A program made the position numbers and the translations under genes. This document shows, one piece after another, positions 1 to 9,971 of a stretch of 64,000 nt of DNA; position 1 is the first letter of the stretch; every line of letters starts with the position of its first letter. The DNA comes from an actinobacterium LLX17. GTDB lineage: Bacteria; Actinomycetota; Actinomycetes; Propionibacteriales; Nocardioidaceae. The DNA lies in NCBI GenBank assembly GCA_000471045.1, contig KI301992.1, positions 870,568 to 934,567 of the forward strand, read 5' to 3'. The notes beneath the pieces are model-generated. The model had not been told where the DNA came from. It saw only the letters and a list, made by a program, of their open reading frames with translations, and did no database searches.

Positions 1-4
1 CTGC

Positions 5-382
5 TCACCAGTCATCGTCGTACCAGAACTCGCTGGGCATGGTGGCGAACACCACCACGAGCAGCGCGAGCACCAGCAGGTTCAGGACGATGCCGATGAT
101 GCCGCAGATCAGCCCCGCCTTGGCCTGCCCCTCACCGGTCTGCCATCCCTGGGACTGGTTGATCTCCTTGGTCGCCATGGGGCCGAGGATCACGGCGGGG
201 ATGCCGGCCATGAGTCCGAACGGGATGCAGCACAGGAAGCTCAGGAACGCGCCGACCACCGCGCAGATGCCGAGGATCATCGACCACAGCGCCTTCTGGT
301 TCTGCTGCGGCGCGGGCCCGTAGGCGTAGGGCTGGGCGTAGGGGGAGCCGGGCGGAGGACCGTACGGCGGCGTCGCTGACAT
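5..382 (-). CDS. DUF4190-type small membrane protein
   Basis: This is a 125-residue protein with a Pro/Tyr/Gly-rich cytoplasmic N-terminus (about residues 1-27) followed by hydrophobic segments at roughly 30-60 and 88-112. The pattern, including the loop with the Lys-Glu-Ile-Asn stretch between helices, is that of DUF4190 proteins, whose function is unknown. The start at 382 gives MSATPPYG and removes an implausible Arg/Ser-rich extension. A second protein of the same architecture lies at 1104-1478, so the two are probably paralogues. It transcribes away from the next gene. Exact function cannot be stated. Confidence 0.75.
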   Translation of the reverse strand: MSATPPYGPPPGSPYAQPYAYGPAPQQNQKALWSMILGICAVVGAFLSFLCCIPFGLMAGIPAVILGPMATKEINQSQGWQTGEGQAKAGLICGIIGIVLNLLVLALLVVVFATMPSEFWYDDDW

Positions 383-538
383 GACCGGGAGCGTAGTGGA
401 CGGTCGTGACGGGCGAGCCTGATGCCTGACGAACCGCGGAGCCACACGCCGTCGATAGGTTTCGTACAGACAGCGAACTGCGGCAGGATCGGGGCGACGG
501 ACCGGTGAGGCCGGTCCCCGAGCGAGAGGAAACGTGTC

Positions 539-1027
539 GTGGAGCCCTATCCCGCGGGACCCGAAGAGCCGTACCGTCCGCCCACGAAGGGTGAGCCGCC
601 GGCGTCCGTGCGCACGGCGATCAACCTGATCTGGGCCAGCGTCGTGCTGAGCATCATCTCGAGCATCCTGACCTTCGCCATGCTCGACGACATCATCGAC
701 CAGGTCATGGAGAGCAACGCGACCATCGATCGCGACGCGGCACGCATCGGCGCGATCATCGGGGTCGTGATCAGCATCGCCTTCGGCGTGGCGATCGCCA
801 TCCTGTTCGTGTTCCTCCTGAAGAAGGGGTTCAACTGGGCGCGGATCGTCTACACCGTGCTGACGGTGATCTCGATCCTCTTCGGCTTGTTCGGCCTGAT
901 GGGCGAGCAGCCGGCCGTCCTGATGATCGTGAGCCTCATCGGCATGATCCTCAGCATCGCCACGCTGGTGTTCCTGTACCGACCCGACAGCAACGCGTTC
1001 TTCACGGCGGACCAGACCCCGCGCTGA
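539..1027 (+). CDS. Hypothetical four-helix membrane protein
   Basis: This 162-residue protein starts at a GTG preceded by the purine-rich ribosome site agagga about 9 bases upstream. A Pro-rich N-terminus (residues 1-20) is followed by four predicted membrane helices at about 25-48, 68-92, 98-120 and 124-146, with an acidic loop between the first two. The family is not recognised with confidence; such proteins are common neighbours of DUF4190 genes in actinobacteria. A stem-loop terminator follows its stop codon. Function is unknown. Confidence 0.65.
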   Translation: MEPYPAGPEEPYRPPTKGEPPASVRTAINLIWASVVLSIISSILTFAMLDDIIDQVMESNATIDRDAARIGAIIGVVISIAFGVAIAILFVFLLKKGFNWARIVYTVLTVISILFGLFGLMGEQPAVLMIVSLIGMILSIATLVFLYRPDSNAFFTADQTPR

Positions 1028-1050
1028 CGAACCCCGCGCTGACGAACGCC

Positions 1051-1083
1051 CTGGGGCCGCCGAGCATCGCTCGGCGGCCCCAG
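1051..1083. terminator. Bidirectional stem-loop terminator
   Basis: A perfect 14-base inverted repeat (CTGGGGCCGCCGAG, a 5-base loop, then its complement) lies between the convergent genes ending at 1027 and 1104. It has no long T-run, as is usual in high-GC actinobacteria. Confidence 0.8.
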
Positions 1084-1103
1084 GACGTCTCAGGTGCTGC
1101 AGG

Positions 1104-1478
1104 TCAGCTGGTCTCGAAGGACCCGCTGGTCAGCAGAAGGACCCACAAGATGGCGCCGAGGACCGAGAGCACCGTGGCGACGATGCCGGTGATGAAGCCC
1201 GCCTTCGCCATGCCAGCGCCAGTCTGCGCGCCGTGGGAAGCAGCAATCTCGCGCTGGGCGGAGCGCCCGAGGATGATCGCCGGGATGCCGGTGAAGAGGC
1301 CGCACAGCACGATGCCGACGATGCCGAGCACCAGGGAGATGGTGGCCTTCGAGTTGGACTGCGGCGGGAACTGCTGGCCGCCACCGGGCGGCGGGTAGTT
1401 CCCGGAGGGCGGTGGGGTCGATCCGTAGCTGGGCAGGCCGGAGTCGCCGGACGGCTGGTTCGGTTCGTTGGTCGTCAT
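1104..1478 (-). CDS. DUF4190-type small membrane protein (paralogue)
   Basis: This 124-residue protein has a Pro/Gly/Ser-rich cytoplasmic N-terminus (1-42) and two hydrophobic regions (about 46-70 and 92-118) separated by a short polar loop. That loop is similar to the one in the protein at 5-382 (a Gln-Thr-Gly-x-Gly-x-Ala-Lys-Ala-Gly motif), which supports paralogy. The start at 1478 (MTTNEPNQ) is chosen over an upstream in-frame start because the added stretch has no membrane-protein character. It is divergent from trpC. DUF4190 function is unknown. Confidence 0.75.
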   Translation of the reverse strand: MTTNEPNQPSGDSGLPSYGSTPPPSGNYPPPGGGQQFPPQSNSKATISLVLGIVGIVLCGLFTGIPAIILGRSAQREIAASHGAQTGAGMAKAGFITGIVATVLSVLGAILWVLLLTSGSFETS

Positions 1479-1666
1479 GCCTGCGAGCCTACTGGCGCCC
1501 TTGCCCGCTTGCGAGCCTCCGGCGGACCGGTCGAGCCCGCCGACCGAGCCCACTGTTTGGGCGGGGTCACCGCCCCGCGACACCCCCGCAGCCGGAGCCC
1601 GCTGACAGGTCTACGCTGGTGGGGCACAGTCGTCCCGTCCCGTCCGGTCCCATCCCAGGAGGTGCC

Positions 1667-2473
1667 ATGTCCGTCCTCGCCGAGATCCTCGAGGGAGTGG
1701 CCGACGACCTCCGTCGTCGGATGGAGACCACCAGCATCGACGACCTGAAGGAGCGCGCGGCCCGCCAGTCCGTCGCGCTCGACCCGATGCCGGCCTACCG
1801 CGCTGACGGTGTGTCCGTCATCGCCGAGGTCAAGCGGTCCAGCCCCAGCAAGGGCGCCCTCGCCAGCATCAAGGATCCCGCGGCCCTCGCGGCCGACTAC
1901 GCCGCCGGTGGCGCTGCCACCATCAGCGTCCTCACCGAGGAGCGCCGCTTCGGCGGCACGCTCGACGACCTGCGGGCCGTGCGCGCCAAGGTCGACGTCC
2001 CGGTGCTGCGCAAGGACTTCATCACCACCTCCTACCAGCTGTGGGAGGCCCGCGCGTTCGGTGCCGACATGGCGCTGCTGATCGTCGCGGCCCTCGAGCA
2101 GAACGCCCTCGAGAGCCTCATCGAGCGCGCCCGGTCGATCGGCCTCACGCCGCTGGTCGAGGTGCACGACGAGGACGAGATCGAGCGAGCCCTGGCCGCC
2201 GGTGCCGACCTGATCGGCGTGAACGCCCGCAACCTCAAGACCCTCGAGGTCGACCGCGGCACGTTCGCCCGCGTCGCCCACCTCATCCCCGATCACGTGG
2301 TCAAGGTGGCCGAGTCCGGCGTCCGCGGCCCGCGTGACGTCATCGACTACGCCAAGCACGGAGCCAACGTGGTGCTGGTCGGTGAGACGCTCGTCCGAGA
2401 CGACGACCCGCGCGCGAGTGTCGCTGATCTCGTCGCGGCCGGCGCCCATCCCGCCCTCCAGCATCGAGGCTGA
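1667..2473 (+). CDS. trpC: Indole-3-glycerol phosphate synthase
   Basis: TrpC closes the ring of carboxyphenylaminodeoxyribulose phosphate to indole-3-glycerol phosphate in tryptophan synthesis. The 268-residue length fits a stand-alone enzyme. Visible family motifs are [13 protein letters not shown] near residue 51 (catalytic Lys56), VLRKDFI near 112, GVNARNL near 185 and VAESGV near 210, all typical of its TIM barrel. The ATG at 1667 has the strong ribosome site aggagg at 1657-1662. It heads a tight trpC-trpB-trpA-lgt operon with 4 bases between its stop and the trpB start. trpE, trpD and trpF are not in the window. Confidence 0.96.
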   Translation: MSVLAEILEGVADDLRRRMETTSIDDLKERAARQSVALDPMPAYRADGVSVIAEVKRSSPSKGALASIKDPAALAADYAAGGAATISVLTEERRFGGTLDDLRAVRAKVDVPVLRKDFITTSYQLWEARAFGADMALLIVAALEQNALESLIERARSIGLTPLVEVHDEDEIERALAAGADLIGVNARNLKTLEVDRGTFARVAHLIPDHVVKVAESGVRGPRDVIDYAKHGANVVLVGETLVRDDDPRASVADLVAAGAHPALQHRG

Positions 2474-2477
2474 GCCC

Positions 2478-3695
2478 GTGACGCTCCACGACGACGGTTT
2501 CGTCCTGCCCGACGGTCCGGGCCACTTCGGCCGGTTCGGTGGCCGCTTCATGCCCGAGGCGCTCATGGCGCCTCTGGAGGAGATCACCCGCGAGTGGGAG
2601 GCCGCTCAGGCCGATCCCGCCTTCGGCGCCGAGCTCGACCGCATGCTGCGCGAGTACGCCAACGTGCCCAGCCCGCTGTACGAGGCGCACCGCTTCAGTG
2701 CCGCGGTCGGTGCCCGCGTGCTCCTCAAGCGCGAGGACCTCAACCACACGGGTGCCCACAAGATCCGCAACGTCATCGGGCAGGCCCTGCTGGCCAAGCG
2801 CATCGGCAAGCCCCGCTGCATCGCCGAGACCGGTGCCGGTCAACACGGCGTCGCGTCGGCCACGGCGTGCGCGTACCTCGATCTCGAGTGCACCGTCTAC
2901 ATGGGCGAGGTCGACACCGAGCGCCAGGCGCTCAACGTCGCCCGCATGCGCATGCTGGGCGCCGAGGTCATCCCGGTCACCACCGGCAGCCGCACCCTCA
3001 AGGACGCCATCAACGAGGCGCTGCGCGACTGGGTCACCACGGTCGACACCACGCACTACCTGTTCGGCACCGCGGCCGGTCCGCACCCGTTCCCCACGAT
3101 GGTGCGGGAGCTGACGCGCGGCATCGGTGACGAGGCTCGCCGCCAGGTGCTCGAGCTCGACGACAAGCTGCCCGACGTGATCGTGGCGTGCGTGGGTGGC
3201 GGCTCCAACGCGATCGGCCTGTTCACGGCCTTCGTGCCCGACGAGGAGGTCCGCATCGTCGGCATCGAGGCCGGTGGCGACGGTGTCGAGACCGGTCGCC
3301 ACGCGGCCACCATCACGGGCGGCCAGGTCGGCGTGCTGCACGGTGCCCGGTCGTTCCTGCTGCAGGACGAGGACGGGCAGACCGTCGAGTCGCACTCGAT
3401 CAGCGCCGGCCTGGACTACCCGGGCGTCGGCCCCGAGCATGCCTACCTCGCCGACATCGGCCGCGCCGAGTACCGCCCCTGCACCGATGCCGACGCGATG
3501 TCGGCCTTCGACCTGCTCTGCAGGACCGAGGGCATCATCCCCGCCATCGAGTCGGCGCACGCGCTGGCCGGCGCGGTCGACCTCGCCCGTGAGCTGGGGC
3601 CCGACGCGACGATCCTGGTGAACCTGTCCGGACGTGGCGACAAGGACGTGCACACCGCGGCGGAGTACTTCGGCCTGCTGGCGGCGGACCGGTGA
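2478..3695 (+). CDS. trpB: Tryptophan synthase beta chain
   Basis: TrpB condenses indole with serine using pyridoxal phosphate, in an alpha2beta2 complex with TrpA. The 405-residue protein carries the PLP lysine in HTGAHKIRN (Lys95), the phosphate-binding GGGSNAIG loop at about 240, and the C-terminal NLSGRGDKD segment. A GTG start at 2478 lies 4 bases after the trpC stop; starting at the downstream Met would remove the N-terminal region expected in the family. It overlaps trpA by 4 bases (GTGA), which indicates translational coupling. Confidence 0.96.
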   Translation: MTLHDDGFVLPDGPGHFGRFGGRFMPEALMAPLEEITREWEAAQADPAFGAELDRMLREYANVPSPLYEAHRFSAAVGARVLLKREDLNHTGAHKIRNVIGQALLAKRIGKPRCIAETGAGQHGVASATACAYLDLECTVYMGEVDTERQALNVARMRMLGAEVIPVTTGSRTLKDAINEALRDWVTTVDTTHYLFGTAAGPHPFPTMVRELTRGIGDEARRQVLELDDKLPDVIVACVGGGSNAIGLFTAFVPDEEVRIVGIEAGGDGVETGRHAATITGGQVGVLHGARSFLLQDEDGQTVESHSISAGLDYPGVGPEHAYLADIGRAEYRPCTDADAMSAFDLLCRTEGIIPAIESAHALAGAVDLARELGPDATILVNLSGRGDKDVHTAAEYFGLLAADR

Positions 3696-4522
3696 GCGGA
3701 CCCGTCGACGCTCCCGCGAGCGGCGCCATCAACGCCATCGACGAGCTGTTCGCCCGCACCCGCGCCGAGAACCGCGCCGCTCTCGTGGGGTACCTGCCGG
3801 CCGGATTCCCGACCGTCGAGGGCTCCATCCGCGCCATCGAGGCGATGGTCGAGGCCGGTGTCGACCTCGTCGAGGTCGGCCTGCCGTACAGCGACCCCGT
3901 CATGGACGGTCCCACGATCCAGGCCGCCGCCGAGACCGCGCTGGCGGCCGGGACCCGTGTCGACGACGTCTTCGAGGTCGTCGCCGCCTCCGTCGCCGCC
4001 GGTGCGCCCACCGTCGTCATGACGTACTGGAACCCCGTGGAGCGCCGCGGGGTCGAGACCTTCGCTCGCGACCTCGCCGAGGCCGGCGGGTCGGGCCTCA
4101 TCACGCCCGACCTCATCCCCGAGGAGGGCGTCGACTGGGAGCGCGCCTCCCGTGAGCACGGCCTCGACCGCATCTACCTCGTCGCGCCGTCGTCGACCGA
4201 CGAGCGCCTCGCCCTGACGGCCGAGGCCGCCAGCGGCTTCATCTACGCCACCGCCGTCATGGGCGTGACCGGACAGCGTCAGCAGACCTCGAGCCTCGCG
4301 CCGCGCCTGGTCGAACGACTGCGCGAGGTCACCGACAAGCCGGTCGGCGTGGGTCTCGGTGTCAGCAACGGTGAGCAGGCCCACGAGGTCGCCGCCTTCG
4401 CCGACGCCGTCATCGTCGGGTCGGCGCTCGTGCGCTGCCTGCTCGACGCCCCCGACGAGGCGGCCGGCCTGGCCGCCATCTCCGACCTCGCCCGCGACCT
4501 GCGCCAGGGAGTCGAACGATGA
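3692..4522 (+). CDS. trpA: Tryptophan synthase alpha chain
   Basis: TrpA cleaves indole-3-glycerol phosphate to indole, which is channelled to TrpB. The 276-residue protein shows the EVGLPYSDP motif with the catalytic pair at Glu61 and Asp72, and the GVTGQR phosphate-site motif near residue 190. The GTG start overlaps the trpB stop by 4 bases, and its own stop overlaps the lgt start by 4 bases, so trpB, trpA and lgt should be co-translated. Length and motifs are normal for the family. Confidence 0.96.
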   Translation: MSGPVDAPASGAINAIDELFARTRAENRAALVGYLPAGFPTVEGSIRAIEAMVEAGVDLVEVGLPYSDPVMDGPTIQAAAETALAAGTRVDDVFEVVAASVAAGAPTVVMTYWNPVERRGVETFARDLAEAGGSGLITPDLIPEEGVDWERASREHGLDRIYLVAPSSTDERLALTAEAASGFIYATAVMGVTGQRQQTSSLAPRLVERLREVTDKPVGVGLGVSNGEQAHEVAAFADAVIVGSALVRCLLDAPDEAAGLAAISDLARDLRQGVER

Positions 4523-5475
4523 TGCTGCCCGCCTACATCCCCAGTCCCGAGACCGGTGTCTGGGAGATCGGCCCGTTCCCGCTGCGGGCCTACGCGCTCG
4601 GCATCATCATCGGCGCCCTGCTGGCCATCTGGATCGGTGAGCGCCGCTTCCGCGCCCGCGGTGGCGACGAGGGCGTCATTGCCGACATCGCCATCTGGGC
4701 CATCCCCTTCGGCATCGTCGGCGCCCGGCTCTACCACGTCGTCACCGACCCCCAGCTGTACTTCGCCGACGGGCAGGACCCCATCGACGCCTTCAAGATC
4801 TGGCAGGGCGGTCTCGGCATCTGGGGCGCCGTCGCCGGCGGTGCGCTCGGTGCGTACATCGCGGCGCGGCGCGCGGGCGTCTCCTTCTCGATGGTGGCCG
4901 ACTCGCTGGCCCCGGGACTGCTGGTGGCGCAGGCCGTCGGCCGCCTCGGCAACTACTTCAACCAGGAGCTGTTCGGCAAGCCGACCGAGGTGCCGTGGGC
5001 GCTCGAGATCGACCCCGAGAACCGCCCGGCCGGTTTCGTGCAGTTCGCCACGTACCACCCGACGTTCCTGTACGAGCTGCTGTGGAACCTCGCGGCCGCG
5101 GCCCTGCTGATCGCCATCGACCGGCGCTTCAAGCTCACCGGTGGGCGCCTGTTCGCGCTGTACGTCATGTTCTACACGGCCGGCCGGTTCTGGATCGAGC
5201 AGCTGCGCATCGACACCGTCAACGAGATCGGCCCGTTCCGGTTGAACGTGTGGACCTCGATGATCGTCTTCGCACTGGCGCTCGCGTACTTCGTGTGGTC
5301 CCGCCGGCGTGACCAGAAGGTCGGTGCCACGGCGACCGCGGCGGAGCCCACCGACACCGGGGACGCGGGCGACACCAGCGCCGACGCCGACACCCACGTC
5401 GATGTCCACGCGGCCGACGACGCCGACGCCGACACCGACAGCGACGCGGTCGACCGCAGCCGCACGTCCGACTGA
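4519..5475 (+). CDS. lgt: Prolipoprotein diacylglyceryl transferase
   Basis: Lgt is the inner-membrane enzyme that transfers diacylglycerol from phosphatidylglycerol to the lipobox cysteine of prolipoproteins. The 318-residue protein has about seven hydrophobic helices and the Lgt signature GRLGNYFNQELFGKPT near residues 141-156, which contains the essential Arg and Asn. The C-terminal 50 residues are an Asp/Ala/Thr-rich low-complexity tail, a common addition in actinobacterial Lgt. It is coupled to trpA by an ATGA overlap. A likely substrate, the lipoprotein at 15018-15569, is encoded in this window. Confidence 0.95.
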   Translation: MMLPAYIPSPETGVWEIGPFPLRAYALGIIIGALLAIWIGERRFRARGGDEGVIADIAIWAIPFGIVGARLYHVVTDPQLYFADGQDPIDAFKIWQGGLGIWGAVAGGALGAYIAARRAGVSFSMVADSLAPGLLVAQAVGRLGNYFNQELFGKPTEVPWALEIDPENRPAGFVQFATYHPTFLYELLWNLAAAALLIAIDRRFKLTGGRLFALYVMFYTAGRFWIEQLRIDTVNEIGPFRLNVWTSMIVFALALAYFVWSRRRDQKVGATATAAEPTDTGDAGDTSADADTHVDVHAADDADADTDSDAVDRSRTSD

Positions 5476-5539
5476 TGCCTCTCGCCCTCCTGTGGAGGAC
5501 GGCGGGGGAGCGCGTCACCGCGCGGCTACCCTGACCGGC

Positions 5540-7537
5540 ATGCCCGACGCAGCTGCGCCAGACGAGACCGAGACCGAGTCCGGGCCCCAGGAGTCGTCCA
5601 CCCCGCCGCGAGCGTCGGTCCGCGAGGTGCTGCACGCCGCGGTGGCCGCGGTCGGCGGCACCGAGCGTCCGGGCCAGGTCGAGATGGCCGAGGCCGTCGC
5701 CCACGCCATCGAGTCCGACGAGCACCTCGTCGTGCAGGCGGGCACCGGCACCGGCAAGTCGCTGGGCTATCTCGTGCCGGCGCTGCTGCACGACAAGCGG
5801 GTCGTCGTCGCCACCGCCACGCTCGCGCTCCAGCACCAGCTGGTCGAGCGCGACATCCCCGCCCTGAAGCAGGCCGCGCGCGAGGTGCTGGGCAAGGTGC
5901 CGCACCACGCGGTGGTCAAGGGGCGCGCCAACTACGCCTGCCTGCACCGGGTGCGCGAGGGCGCCCCGGACGACCAGGGCGTGCTGGTCGAGGTGCCCGA
6001 CGGCACGCTGGGCGCCGAGGTCGTGACGCTGCGCACCTGGGCCGAGACGCAGGCCGAGCAGGGGCGCTCGGGCGACAAGGAGTCGGCACCGCCGCACACC
6101 GATCGCGCATGGCGGCAGGTCAGCGTCACGCATCGTGACTGTCTGGGCGCCACGCGCTGTGCCTACGCCGCCGAGTGCTTCGCCGAGCTGGCCAAGGAGG
6201 ACGCGCAGCGGGCGCACCTCGTGGTCACCAACCACGCGCTGCTCGCGATCGATGCGATCGACGAGATCCCGATGCTGCCCGAGTACGACACCGTCGTGAT
6301 CGACGAGGCGCACGAGCTGGCTGCGCGGGTCACGCAGGCCTCCACGGTCGAGCTCGACCCCGTGATGGTCGAGCGGGCGGCGCAACGCGCTCGCAGCCAC
6401 GTCACCGAGTCGCAGGCCGCCGACGACCTCGCCGACGCTTCTGACGCGCTGGCCGACGTGCTCACCCGCACCGAGGCCGGGCGCATCGACGAGGTGTCGC
6501 AGCCGTTGGCCGAGGTGCTGGGCTTCGTCCGCGACACCGCGCGCGCCTGCCTGTCGGCGTTCACGAAGGAGACCGCCGCCGAGGGCGAGCCCGACGCCGG
6601 TCGGCAGCAGGCGCGGGGACAGGTCGAGGAGGTGCGATCGGTGGCCGAACGGATGGCTGCCGCCGGTGACTTCCAGGTCATGTGGCTGGGCGACGGACGC
6701 ACCGGTCCGCGCCTGCACCTCGCGCCCATCGACGTCTCGGCCAGCCTGCGCGACAAGCTCTTCGCCGAGCACACCGTCGTGCTCACCAGCGCCACGCTCA
6801 CGCTCGGCGGAGGATTCGGACCGGTGGCCCGCACGGTGGGACTCGACGCCGACGGCGACGGCTGGACCGGTCTCGATGTCGGCTCGCCGTTCGACTACGG
6901 CCGCCAGGGCATGCTCTACGTGGCCAAGCACCTGCCGCCGCCGGGTCGTGACGGGGCGTCGCCGGCACACGTCGACGAGCTGGCCGCGCTGGTGGAGGCT
7001 GCCGGCGGTCGCACGCTGGGCCTGTTCTCGTCACGCCGCGGTGCGGAGGCTGCTGCCGAGACGGTGCGGGAGCGACTGCCCGACCTCGACATCCTGTGCC
7101 AGGGCGATGCGCAGCTCAGCGAGCTGACCCGCCGCTTCGTCGAGGACCCGCGCACGTGCCTGTTCGGCACGCTCGGCCTCTGGCAGGGGCTCGACGTCCC
7201 GGGCGACACCTGCCAGCTGGTGATCATCGACCGCATCCCGTTCCCGCGCCCCGACGACCCGCTGATGAGCGCGCGGCAGCGCTTGGTCGAGAAGCGTGGT
7301 GGCAACGGCTTCATGAGTGTGGCCGCGTCGCACGCTGCCCTGCTGATGGCGCAGGGCACGGGTCGGCTGATCCGCCGCTCCAGCGACAAGGGCGTCGTGG
7401 CGGTGCTGGATCCGCGGCTGGTCACGGCCCGGTACGGCAGCTTCCTCACGGCGTCGCTGCCGCCCATGTGGCGCACCACCGACCGCGAGGCCGTGCTGGG
7501 CGCCCTGCGACGGCTGGACGCTGCGGCTGACCCGTAG
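5540..7537 (+). CDS. dinG: DinG/XPD-family Fe-S ATP-dependent DNA helicase
   Basis: This is a 665-residue superfamily 2 helicase of the DinG/YoaA/XPD group, which unwinds DNA 5'-to-3' in replication and repair. It has the Walker A motif AGTGTGKS (residues 67-74), a DEAH box (255-258) and a C-terminal motif VI-like QGTGRLIRR. Four cysteines at about 134, 201, 207 and 213 sit between motifs I and II, where the family binds a 4Fe-4S cluster. The ATG at 5540 is chosen because the in-frame upstream stretch overlaps lgt in an unlikely composition. It is followed by galE after 11 bases. Confidence 0.9.
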   Translation: MPDAAAPDETETESGPQESSTPPRASVREVLHAAVAAVGGTERPGQVEMAEAVAHAIESDEHLVVQAGTGTGKSLGYLVPALLHDKRVVVATATLALQHQLVERDIPALKQAAREVLGKVPHHAVVKGRANYACLHRVREGAPDDQGVLVEVPDGTLGAEVVTLRTWAETQAEQGRSGDKESAPPHTDRAWRQVSVTHRDCLGATRCAYAAECFAELAKEDAQRAHLVVTNHALLAIDAIDEIPMLPEYDTVVIDEAHELAARVTQASTVELDPVMVERAAQRARSHVTESQAADDLADASDALADVLTRTEAGRIDEVSQPLAEVLGFVRDTARACLSAFTKETAAEGEPDAGRQQARGQVEEVRSVAERMAAAGDFQVMWLGDGRTGPRLHLAPIDVSASLRDKLFAEHTVVLTSATLTLGGGFGPVARTVGLDADGDGWTGLDVGSPFDYGRQGMLYVAKHLPPPGRDGASPAHVDELAALVEAAGGRTLGLFSSRRGAEAAAETVRERLPDLDILCQGDAQLSELTRRFVEDPRTCLFGTLGLWQGLDVPGDTCQLVIIDRIPFPRPDDPLMSARQRLVEKRGGNGFMSVAASHAALLMAQGTGRLIRRSSDKGVVAVLDPRLVTARYGSFLTASLPPMWRTTDREAVLGALRRLDAAADP

Positions 7538-7548
7538 GATCGAACGCC

Positions 7549-8511
7549 ATGAGCATCCTGGTCACCGGTGGCGCCGGCTACATCGGTTCGCACATCGTCC
7601 GCGCCTTCGGGCTGGCCGGGCTGGAGTCCGTCGTGATCGACGATCTCTCCAGCGGGCACCGCGACTTCGTGCCCGACGACGTCCCGTTCGTGGATGCCAA
7701 CCTGCTCGACACCGCGACGGTGCAGAACACGATGGACGAGCACGGCGTCGAGGCCGTCGTGCATCTGGCGGGGTACAAGTACGCCGGCGTCTCCGTCGAG
7801 CGGCCGCTGCACACCTACGAGCAGAACGTGCAGGCCACGGTCAGCCTCCTGAGCGCGATGGAGGCCACGGGTGTTGACGCCATCGTGTTCTCCTCGAGCG
7901 CCGCCACCTACGGCACGCCCGACGTCGACCTGGTCACCGAGGACACGCCCACGGCGCCCGAGTCGCCGTACGGCGAGACCAAGCTGATCGGCGAGTGGCT
8001 GATGCGCGACGCCGACCGCGCCTTCGGGCTGCGGCACACGTCGCTGCGCTACTTCAACGTGGTCGGCTCGGCCGTGCCGGAGCTGTACGACACCAGCCCG
8101 CACAACCTGTTTCCCCTGGTCATCCGCGCGTTGCGCGACGGCCGCACGCCGCGGATCAACGGCACCGACTACCCGACGGCCGACGGCACCTGCGAGCGCG
8201 ACTACGTGCACGTGGCCGACCTGGCCGACGCGCACGTGGTGGCCACGCGGGCGCTGCTGAGCGGCCGCGACCTCGAGCGGATCTACAACCTCGGGTGCGG
8301 CGACGGCGTCTCGGTCCGGCAGATCATGGACGCCGCAGCCGAGGTCAGCGGCATCGACTTCGAGCCGGAGATCGGCCCCCGCCGACCCGGTGACCCGGCC
8401 CGCATCGTCGCCTCGGGCGAGCTGGCCGCTCGCGACCTGGACTGGAAGGTCCGCTACTCGGTGCGCGACATGTTCGAGAGCGCCTGGACCGCCGGGCCCG
8501 CCGCTCCCTGA
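7549..8511 (+). CDS. galE: UDP-glucose 4-epimerase
   Basis: GalE interconverts UDP-glucose and UDP-galactose through a bound NAD. The 320-residue protein is an extended short-chain dehydrogenase with the nucleotide-binding motif GGAGYIGSH at residues 5-13, the FSSSAATYG segment with the catalytic Ser/Thr, and YxxxK with Tyr141 and Lys145. The conserved YFNVVG motif follows. Length is slightly short for GalE (about 330), so related UDP-sugar epimerases cannot be fully excluded. It lies 11 bases after the helicase gene and is convergent with fprB. Confidence 0.88.
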   Translation: MSILVTGGAGYIGSHIVRAFGLAGLESVVIDDLSSGHRDFVPDDVPFVDANLLDTATVQNTMDEHGVEAVVHLAGYKYAGVSVERPLHTYEQNVQATVSLLSAMEATGVDAIVFSSSAATYGTPDVDLVTEDTPTAPESPYGETKLIGEWLMRDADRAFGLRHTSLRYFNVVGSAVPELYDTSPHNLFPLVIRALRDGRTPRINGTDYPTADGTCERDYVHVADLADAHVVATRALLSGRDLERIYNLGCGDGVSVRQIMDAAAEVSGIDFEPEIGPRRPGDPARIVASGELAARDLDWKVRYSVRDMFESAWTAGPAAP

Positions 8512-8518
8512 GGTGTGA

Positions 8519-8533
8519 AGGCGCTCTGCGCCT
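8519..8533. terminator. Weak stem-loop between convergent genes
   Basis: AGGCGC-TCT-GCGCCT forms a 6-base perfect stem in the 35-base gap between galE and fprB, which converge. It is short, so termination activity is uncertain. Confidence 0.4.
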
Positions 8534-8546
8534 GAGCCACGAAGGG

Positions 8547-9971
8547 TCAGGCGCTGCGCTCGACGACGCTCCGGTTGAGATCGCGCACGACGCTGTTGAC
8601 GGTCTCCCTGGCGCAGGCGCGGTTCGTCCCGAGCTGGCCGCGGGGGCCGCGCTTGGTCCAGCCGACCACGTAGAGCCCGTTCGGCAGCCCGGCGTCGCTC
8701 AACGCTCGTCCCGCGTCGTGGTGGAGGCCGCCGTGCGGAGCGACGCTCGTCCCCGGGCGGGCCGGCACGGCGTAGCCGACCGACCGCACGACGAGGCCGG
8801 TCTCGATCAGTAGTTCATCGCCGCCACGCGAGCGGAGTCGCAGCCCGCGAACGCGATCGTCGCCACGTACCTCGACCGGCTCCGCGCCGAACACGAGTCG
8901 CACCGCCCGGGTCCCGGGCCGACGCTCACGCGCGGCGAGGTCGCGCAGCAGCTCGACGCGCACCTGTTCCTCGGTGGTCGGTGGCACGGCGTCGGCGAGG
9001 TCGTCCGGGTCGACCACGACGTCGACGTCCGGGAGGCCCGCCAGCCCCACGAGCTCGGAGACCGAGAAGGCGGCACCCACGGGACCGCGGCGCCCGACGA
9101 CGACGACCTCGGTCACCGCACTCGTGCGCAGGGCAGCCAGAGCGGCGGGCGAGATGTCCGTGTCAGCGAGCCGCTCCGGGTCACGAGTCAGGATGCGTGC
9201 CACGTCGAGGGCGACGTTGCCCTGTCCGACCACCACGACGCGCTCGGTGCTCAGGTCGGGGGCGTCGTCTCGGTGGTCAGGGTGGCCGTTGTACCAGGCG
9301 ACCAACGGACGGGCGCCGTGCACGCCGGGCAGGTCCTCGCCCGGTAGTCCGAGCAGCCGGTCGTGACTCGCGCCGGTGGCGAGCACCACGGCGTCGTGGC
9401 GAGCCTGCAGGTCGCGGAGACCGGCGTCGTCGACCTCCTGCCCGGTCACCAGGGTCACGCGAGGATCGCTCAGCAGACGGTCGAACAGGCGCACCACCTC
9501 CCGGGTGCGGGGGTGGTCGGGGGCCACGCCGAACCGGGCGAGGCCGAACGGCTCGGTCAGACGTTCCAGCACCGTCACGCGGACGTCGGCGTGCTTGAGC
9601 AGCTCCTCGACCGTGAACATGCCGGCCGGGCCGGAACCGACGACCGCGACAGACACGGGGGCGGTGGACTGCCGGCGCACCAAGGTCGGCACTGGAGCCT
9701 GCAGCGGTCGGGGCGCGGGCTGCTCGAAGTACGCCGCGTTGAGCAGCTCGAACGGCTGCTGGTCCGGGGTGAGGCGCGAGGCGGCGGTGATCGCCCCGAC
9801 GGGACAGGCCCCCACGCAAGCACCGCAGTCGACGCACGAGTCCGGGTCGATGTACAGCATCGAGGCGGTGCCGAAGTCGGGCTCGTCGGGGGTGGGGTGG
9901 ATGCAGTTCACCGGGCAGGCGAACACGCACGAGGCGTCGGCGCAGCAGGACTGCGTCACGACGTGGGGCAT
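8547..9971 (-). CDS. fprB: FprB-type ferredoxin / ferredoxin-NADP reductase fusion
   Basis: This 474-residue protein fuses a ferredoxin domain (residues 1-65) to an adrenodoxin-reductase-like flavoprotein. The ferredoxin part carries one full 4Fe-4S set, CVDCGACVGACP, and an N-terminal set CxxxxxCxxxCP that supports a second cluster. The reductase part has a GSGPAGMF FAD motif near residue 111 and a GQGNVALD NADP motif near 250. The architecture matches mycobacterial FprB. It starts on the last base of the upstream AurF-like gene's stop (TGATG), so the reductase probably supplies electrons to that diiron enzyme. Confidence 0.9.
   Translation of the reverse strand: MPHVVTQSCCADASCVFACPVNCIHPTPDEPDFGTASMLYIDPDSCVDCGACVGACPVGAITAASRLTPDQQPFELLNAAYFEQPAPRPLQAPVPTLVRRQSTAPVSVAVVGSGPAGMFTVEELLKHADVRVTVLERLTEPFGLARFGVAPDHPRTREVVRLFDRLLSDPRVTLVTGQEVDDAGLRDLQARHDAVVLATGASHDRLLGLPGEDLPGVHGARPLVAWYNGHPDHRDDAPDLSTERVVVVGQGNVALDVARILTRDPERLADTDISPAALAALRTSAVTEVVVVGRRGPVGAAFSVSELVGLAGLPDVDVVVDPDDLADAVPPTTEEQVRVELLRDLAARERRPGTRAVRLVFGAEPVEVRGDDRVRGLRLRSRGGDELLIETGLVVRSVGYAVPARPGTSVAPHGGLHHDAGRALSDAGLPNGLYVVGWTKRGPRGQLGTNRACARETVNSVVRDLNRSVVERSA

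Noticed and set aside
1479-1666. trp leader peptide or attenuator before trpC
   Set aside because: No short frame with tandem Trp codons and no terminator/anti-terminator pair was visible.
2340-3653. Long antisense frame across trpB
   Set aside because: Compositional shadow of trpB, with no ribosome site or motif.
5219-6970. Long antisense frame across dinG
   Set aside because: Low-complexity Arg-rich translation opposite a helicase with complete motifs; a third-position GC artefact.
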